Part shown: in pieces, positions 12,604-16,980 of the stretch
Layout of the letters: each line of letters begins with the position of its first letter
Numbering within the stretch: the stretch's first letter is position 1
NCBI GenBank assembly: GCA_001464165.1
Contig: LNEX01000592.1
Coordinates: forward strand, 1 to 16,980
From: a bacterium Ga0077546
Lineage (GTDB): Bacteria; Cyanobacteriota; Vampirovibrionia; Obscuribacterales; Obscuribacteraceae
Reading direction: 5' to 3'
Length of the DNA: 16,980 nt
The notes under the pieces: model-generated
The model's database searches: none
Told to the model about the DNA's origin: nothing
Seen by the model: the letters and a program-made list of their open reading frames with translations, nothing else
Program-made: the position numbers and the translations under genes

Positions 12604-15600
12604 TTACTCCAGCATCCGCTCCAAATACAGCTGCACAAGCGCGTCCGACGGCGCAGGACAGACAATGCCCAACGGTTCCAGAATACTCTTGGCGTTCCTA
12701 TCATCAAAGACAACATCAGTGGCTTGAAACAAATCCATCGTGCGGAAGAATTCAAAATCGCTGCCCGTGAGTCGACAGAGCGCCATGCAAGCAGCTGATT
12801 CTGCCCCACCGAGAATAGACACACGACTGAGCAACTGCTTCTGAAACTGACTAGGCGCGACAATCTCAAAGGCCTGTTCAGCACTTTTCCCAGTACTTTT
12901 CCCAGCAACTTCCCCAACACCTTGCTCACCACTTTTACTGACTGCCTGCATTCCTGCCAGCAATCTTTTCAAAGTCAAACTCTTAGAATTAGCGATGTGA
13001 TAAGTATCAAACTTACCACTAGCCATGGCGGCCAGAGATAGCTTGATCACAGCCTTCGCAGCGTAGTCTCCGGGGGTAATATCGACGCTTATCTCATCGC
13101 CCACTTCTGGGGCGCAACCTAACGAAGCCAGCCCGTTCACAAACAAATTTAGGAAATCATGATCAGCACTCTTGCCGGTCACACTATCGCCAGTGATTAG
13201 ACCCAAGCGATGATAAGTAATTGGTCCCGCCTTGCCCGCAAGATTGCGCAGAAAGACCTCTGCGGCCCATTTGGTTTGAGCGTAGCCGCCATAAACAATA
13301 CCAGTTTCATCTAGGTGATCCGACTCAAGCAGCACACCTTGGTTCTTATCAGTGGCTACAAACACAGACAGCGTGCTGATGTAGTGCAGGCACTTGCTGC
13401 GGCCAGCACAGAGCAAGCGCACAATTTCTTGAGTACCGACCACATTCGATTGGCGCAGTTCGGCATAGGAAGCCAGGTTGTTTACTTGAGCGGCACAGTG
13501 ATAGACCGTATCAACTCGTTCTGCCAGCTCATTCCAAATCGGATCAGTCAAACCGAATTGCGTAATTTCTATCGAGCCACAGATTACTCGCAAGCGCGAA
13601 CGGTCGGAACCAAACGAAGCGCCAGAATTGGCTCCAGAACTAGCTCCTGACCCATCACCGAAACCCAATCCATGCTTGCCTAACGCCTTCTCGATTCGCT
13701 CTAATCCGGCTTCTTCGCAATCAGCACGAACGAGACAATGAATCTGAGCGTTGGTAGCCTGTAGCAGTTCAGACAAGAGCCGAGCACCAAGAAAACCAGT
13801 CGCGCCAGTCAAGAAAATATTGGCGGGCTTTTTCTCAATCACTTGCTTGCGTGCTGCAGCATGATCCAAAAGCAGCTCTAACTCAGCAGTCAAGGCAATA
13901 TCGCGGCGAATACTAGAACAGAGCATTCCACCAGAGGCAGTCAGCAACTGCTCACTAGACTCTTTGCCAGACTGCTGACGAGATAAATTGTTCAGCTCCA
14001 AAGCTAGTTCCGAAACAACAGGATGTGCAATCAATAGAGTTGGCGGAAGAGCCAAGCCAAGGGCCGAAGCCACCACGCAAGCTTCAACTACAGCAAATGA
14101 ATCACCACCAAGATCGAAGAAGTGATCGTCATTGCCGACGCTATCCACGCCGAGCACTTGCTTGTAGACCTGCGTCAAAAGCCGCTCTACGGCAGACACA
14201 GATCCAATTAAAGCAGATCCTGTCGAATCAACTCTAATCGAGTCTAATCCAGTCGAACTCGATCCAGTTGAATCATCCTCAGCTAATGAATTCTGCTCCA
14301 ACGATCGCAGACGCAGAGCGCTAAGATCTACTTTGCCTGTGACTGTCAAAGGCATCGGATTAAGCACCTCAATGCGCTGGGGCAACATCCACTTAGGCAA
14401 CACTTGAGCAAGATGCTCGCGCAAATCTGCAAGATCTAACTTACGGCTGATATCAATATCTAAACTCAAATCTAGTTCCAGATCAGCGTCCATATCAGAA
14501 TTGGAATAGCGACCTGACTCAAGACCAGAATCGTTGTTTGGCTCAACAAAGGCCACTAAGATCTCGCGAGCAACGCCAGCTCTAACCGGGCGCTTAAGCA
14601 CAGCAGCACGTTTCACTCCAGCAAACTGCAGCAACCTAGCTTCAATTTCCTCTGGCTCCACTAACATTCCGCGCAGCTTCACTTGTCTATCGGTACGACC
14701 AAGAAACTGATACTGACCGTCTTCAGTCCGCATCACCAGATCGCCTGTGCGATAGAGGCGCTCATCAGTTAGGGGATGCTCGATGAACTTTGCCTCAGTC
14801 AAATCAGGCCGATTGAGATAACCGCGAGCTAAACCAAGACCACCAATATGTAACTGCCCAGGCTCACTTCCATCGATCTCATTGAGGTTTTCATCCAACA
14901 AATGATAAGTAATTCCCGGCAAAGGCAATCCAATTAGAGGCCGACTCCAATCCACTCCACACTGGCCAAGACTGGTACAAACAGTTGATTCGGTCGGGCC
15001 ATAAACATTGACTAGTTTTACTCTTGCCGCAAAAGAACGAACTACATCAAGAGCGCAAGCTTCACCACCAATGACAATTGTTTTGAGCGAAGGCGGCAGG
15101 GCCGCCGGGTCTAGCAGTCTCAAAATCGAGGGTGGAATATCAACATAAGTGATGGCACGGTCGGCCAGAATCTGCTCTAAACCATTACCAGGCTGCAACT
15201 GCTCCGTCGGCTCAATACATATGGCCGCCCCACTGAGAAAAGCAGTGCCAAGATCTGAAACGGAAGCATCAAAGCTTGTAGAAAGATACCAGAGAGAGCG
15301 GCTTTCGCTATCTAAATCAAAGGCGGCGATTTGAGCTGCTAAAAAATTGACGATGCCACGGTGAGTGACTAAAACACCCTTGGGGCGACCTGTCGAACCC
15401 GATGTAAAAATCAAATAGGCCAGATCACCTAGACCGACAGACGTATAGCCCAAAGCGACTGGCTTTGAAGTATCATCCCCAGTTGCAATATCCGTCAAAT
15501 TGAGAGCCGTCACTGCGGTCACGCCAGCGAATGAAGCGGCGCTGAAAGCCGCTCCCGAATCATTCACCAATACAATCTTGACGCTGGCCTCATCAGCCAT

Positions 15601-15927
15601 ATAGTGCAAACGCTCAAGGGGCAATGCGGGGTCCATCGGTACAAAAGCTGCACCGGCGTACCAAATAGCAAGCATGGCACAAATGTAGTCGGCTGATTTC
15701 ACAATTGAAATACCGACAATATCACCGGGCTGCACGTCTTCAGATTGCAGCTTCAAAGCAATAGAGCGAGCACGGGCAGCCAATTGTGCATAGGTATAAG
15801 CGACCTCGCCAGCTACAATGACAGCAGCATTGTCTGGATACTTTGCCACAATAGACTCGAAGGCTGGTATAAACAAAACATGATTGAACAAGGCTTGAGT
15901 TACTGAGGAAGAATTAGATTTACTCAA
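12604..15927 (-). CDS. NRPS-like A-PCP-reductase enzyme (adenylation, carrier, thioester reductase)
   Basis: The 1107-residue enzyme has an adenylation domain (about 20-540), a carrier (about 580-650) and a terminal SDR-type thioester reductase (about 700-1107). Core motifs: A3 IFTSGSTGRPKG (173-184), A4 FDASVSD (219-225), A5 NVYGPTEST (307-315), A7 YRTGDL (392-397), A8 from 410, A10 TVTGKVD with Lys532. The carrier has LGGDS with Ser610 for phosphopantetheine. The reductase has the NAD(P) loop TGATGFLG (707-714) and Tyr882/Lys886 (YAQTK). This order, as in Lys2 and carboxylic acid reductases, activates an acid, loads it and releases an aldehyde or alcohol. Asp220 in A4 points to an amino-acid substrate. 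There is no condensation domain. The start is TTG, overlapping the asnB stop as TTGA, so translation is probably coupled. Low-complexity insertions occur at about 465-500, 550-575, 757-775 and 997-1018. Confidence 0.93.
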   Translation of the reverse strand: MSKSNSSSVTQALFNHVLFIPAFESIVAKYPDNAAVIVAGEVAYTYAQLAARARSIALKLQSEDVQPGDIVGISIVKSADYICAMLAIWYAGAAFVPMDPALPLERLHYMADEASVKIVLVNDSGAAFSAASFAGVTAVTALNLTDIATGDDTSKPVALGYTSVGLGDLAYLIFTSGSTGRPKGVLVTHRGIVNFLAAQIAAFDLDSESRSLWYLSTSFDASVSDLGTAFLSGAAICIEPTEQLQPGNGLEQILADRAITYVDIPPSILRLLDPAALPPSLKTIVIGGEACALDVVRSFAARVKLVNVYGPTESTVCTSLGQCGVDWSRPLIGLPLPGITYHLLDENLNEIDGSEPGQLHIGGLGLARGYLNRPDLTEAKFIEHPLTDERLYRTGDLVMRTEDGQYQFLGRTDRQVKLRGMLVEPEEIEARLLQFAGVKRAAVLKRPVRAGVAREILVAFVEPNNDSGLESGRYSNSDMDADLELDLSLDIDISRKLDLADLREHLAQVLPKWMLPQRIEVLNPMPLTVTGKVDLSALRLRSLEQNSLAEDDSTGSSSTGLDSIRVDSTGSALIGSVSAVERLLTQVYKQVLGVDSVGNDDHFFDLGGDSFAVVEACVVASALGLALPPTLLIAHPVVSELALELNNLSRQQSGKESSEQLLTASGGMLCSSIRRDIALTAELELLLDHAAARKQVIEKKPANIFLTGATGFLGARLLSELLQATNAQIHCLVRADCEEAGLERIEKALGKHGLGFGDGSGASSGANSGASFGSDRSRLRVICGSIEITQFGLTDPIWNELAERVDTVYHCAAQVNNLASYAELRQSNVVGTQEIVRLLCAGRSKCLHYISTLSVFVATDKNQGVLLESDHLDETGIVYGGYAQTKWAAEVFLRNLAGKAGPITYHRLGLITGDSVTGKSADHDFLNLFVNGLASLGCAPEVGDEISVDITPGDYAAKAVIKLSLAAMASGKFDTYHIANSKSLTLKRLLAGMQAVSKSGEQGVGEVAGKSTGKSAEQAFEIVAPSQFQKQLLSRVSILGGAESAACMALCRLTGSDFEFFRTMDLFQATDVVFDDRNAKSILEPLGIVCPAPSDALVQLYLERMLE

Positions 15928-16980
15928 AGCTTATATCTCTCATGCAGAGCGGCTGCCGACATTGCCGTCATCAGCACCGGATCTACAGCACTGCGATCTT
16001 CCGGCTTCATTTCTGGCAAGCTATCAAGCAATGCTATTACTTTTTTCTGATCGAAATATGGCACAGACTGAAAGTTCTTGCTGCGCAGAACGTCTTGCAA
16101 AACAGTATCAGCCTCACTATTAGAGAAGCGACTGAGAGGCGGAGCCACAAATGGATGTTTCTGTCTTTCATAAATGGTCTTACTAATTACTGGCTTCACT
16201 GCTTCTCGCAAGACATACTTTTCGGTTGTGCCCTTGATTTTAAGTGAGAGTGGCAGTTTGCGCACAAACTCAAAGAGATGATGATCAAGAAACGGCAGAC
16301 GACCTTCCACCGAGTTAGCCATTTCCATGCCATCACCCAAGGTGCGCAAAATATAGTTAACTAGAGCAGTTTTTGACCACAAATAGAGCGACTGATCAAC
16401 TCTGTTGCGACCGGCTAGCTGCCCATCTATATCGAAACAATCGATTAGATCACGGTAGGAATCTCGGCCAGCGAATTGACTCTTAAATTGGTCAGTCAAA
16501 ACACCACACAGTTTGAACCCAAGTGTGCCTTTTGCTTCTAAAAATCCTGGCACATAACCAAGCTTCGCTTCCACAGCAGCCAGCGAAAGTGACTGGCCAT
16601 GCTGCAGCATGATTCCAGCTGAGGCATTATTAGTGGCGTGCAAATTAGCAAGCAAGTTCTGACGGCCATCAGACTTGAACAAATCGCTGCGCAAATGTGG
16701 GTATCCAGCCACTACCTCGTCGGCACCTTCACCAGTGAGAGCGACTTTGTAGCCGCCTTTGCGAATAGTCTGGTTCAAAATATACTTGGCAGGAAGGTGG
16801 CCATTCACAGCGAAGCCTTCACTGTAGTAAACAGCATCGGGCAGACATTCTACCAATTGTTTTTGACTGACAAAAATTGGCTCAAAGTCAGCTCCAGCAA
16901 ACTCGGCCATTTCTTTAGCGATGGTCAGCTCATCGTAGCTCTCTTCTTCAAAACTAATTGAGTAACACTTTAATGGCTTA
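15924..16980 (-). CDS. asparagine synthase-type enzyme (AsnB-like), N-terminus outside window
   Basis: The frame is open through the window edge, so only the synthetase half is visible (about 351 residues). It begins in the strand after the ATP-binding loop (KCYSISFEEESYDE), so the SGGxDS loop and any glutaminase domain lie beyond 16980. Visible family hallmarks are LTGEGADEVVAGYP (near 16740-16700), the SVEGRLPFLDHHLFEFV motif, and the C-terminal KYVLREAV...KHPF segment. Such enzymes activate a carboxylate with ATP and transfer ammonia; members in biosynthetic clusters amidate or cyclise substrates other than aspartate. The stop overlaps the TTG start of the A-PCP-R gene, so both are one operon. 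That partnership favours a role in specialised metabolism rather than housekeeping asparagine synthesis, by inference. Confidence 0.9.
   Translation of the reverse strand, partial: KPLKCYSISFEEESYDELTIAKEMAEFAGADFEPIFVSQKQLVECLPDAVYYSEGFAVNGHLPAKYILNQTIRKGGYKVALTGEGADEVVAGYPHLRSDLFKSDGRQNLLANLHATNNASAGIMLQHGQSLSLAAVEAKLGYVPGFLEAKGTLGFKLCGVLTDQFKSQFAGRDSYRDLIDCFDIDGQLAGRNRVDQSLYLWSKTALVNYILRTLGDGMEMANSVEGRLPFLDHHLFEFVRKLPLSLKIKGTTEKYVLREAVKPVISKTIYERQKHPFVAPPLSRFSNSEADTVLQDVLRSKNFQSVPYFDQKKVIALLDSLPEMKPEDRSAVDPVLMTAMSAAALHERYKL

Overview
No taxonomic marker is present. Lipoprotein signal sequences, a Sec signal peptide and glycine-zipper envelope proteins point to a bacterium with a Gram-negative-type envelope and intermediate GC. 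The mix of an adenylation/carrier/reductase enzyme, an AsnB-type enzyme and many orphan secreted proteins would suit a large-genome environmental lineage such as Obscuribacterales (Melainabacteria/Vampirovibrionia). That placement is a guess from style, not from a marker.

Layout. (1) 1-3212: the end of a DUF695-like protein gene, a convergent small gene, a DUF1778 (TacA-type) antitoxin gene with a candidate autoregulatory operator and no GNAT toxin beside it, and an AAA ATPase/DUF4143 gene preceded by a striking nested repeat. (2) 3377-9355: about ten genes, all on the minus strand, visibly richer in GC than the flanks, each with its own ribosome binding site. They encode a nucleoside-hydrolase-family enzyme and small membrane, secreted or lipoprotein products, including two paralogous envelope proteins and a glycine-zipper lipoprotein. 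Several leaders are related to one another (minus-strand CAACCCC plus AAGGAT). The block reads like an acquired accessory region, but no integrase or transposase is visible. (3) 9356-10432: a long gene-poor stretch with a 21-bp perfect hairpin, followed by a decayed gene. (4) 10429-12590: two unrecognised membrane proteins and a secreted protein gene that looks leaderless behind an extended -10 promoter. (5) 12604-16980: an AsnB-type gene, cut by the window edge, overlapping an A-PCP-reductase NRPS-like gene. This pair is the edge of a probable small-molecule pathway making an aldehyde or alcohol from an activated acid, most likely an amino acid.

The points most worth checking are: the repeated one-extra-base frameshift signature (genes at 5527-5871, 7813-8350, 9901-10432 and possibly 8981-9043), which is either real decay or frameshifting or a sequencing artefact; the nested repeat before the ATPase; the orphan antitoxin with its operator; the leaderless gene; and the A-PCP-R enzyme with low-complexity insertions. 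No CRISPR array, rRNA, tRNA or transposase gene was seen.
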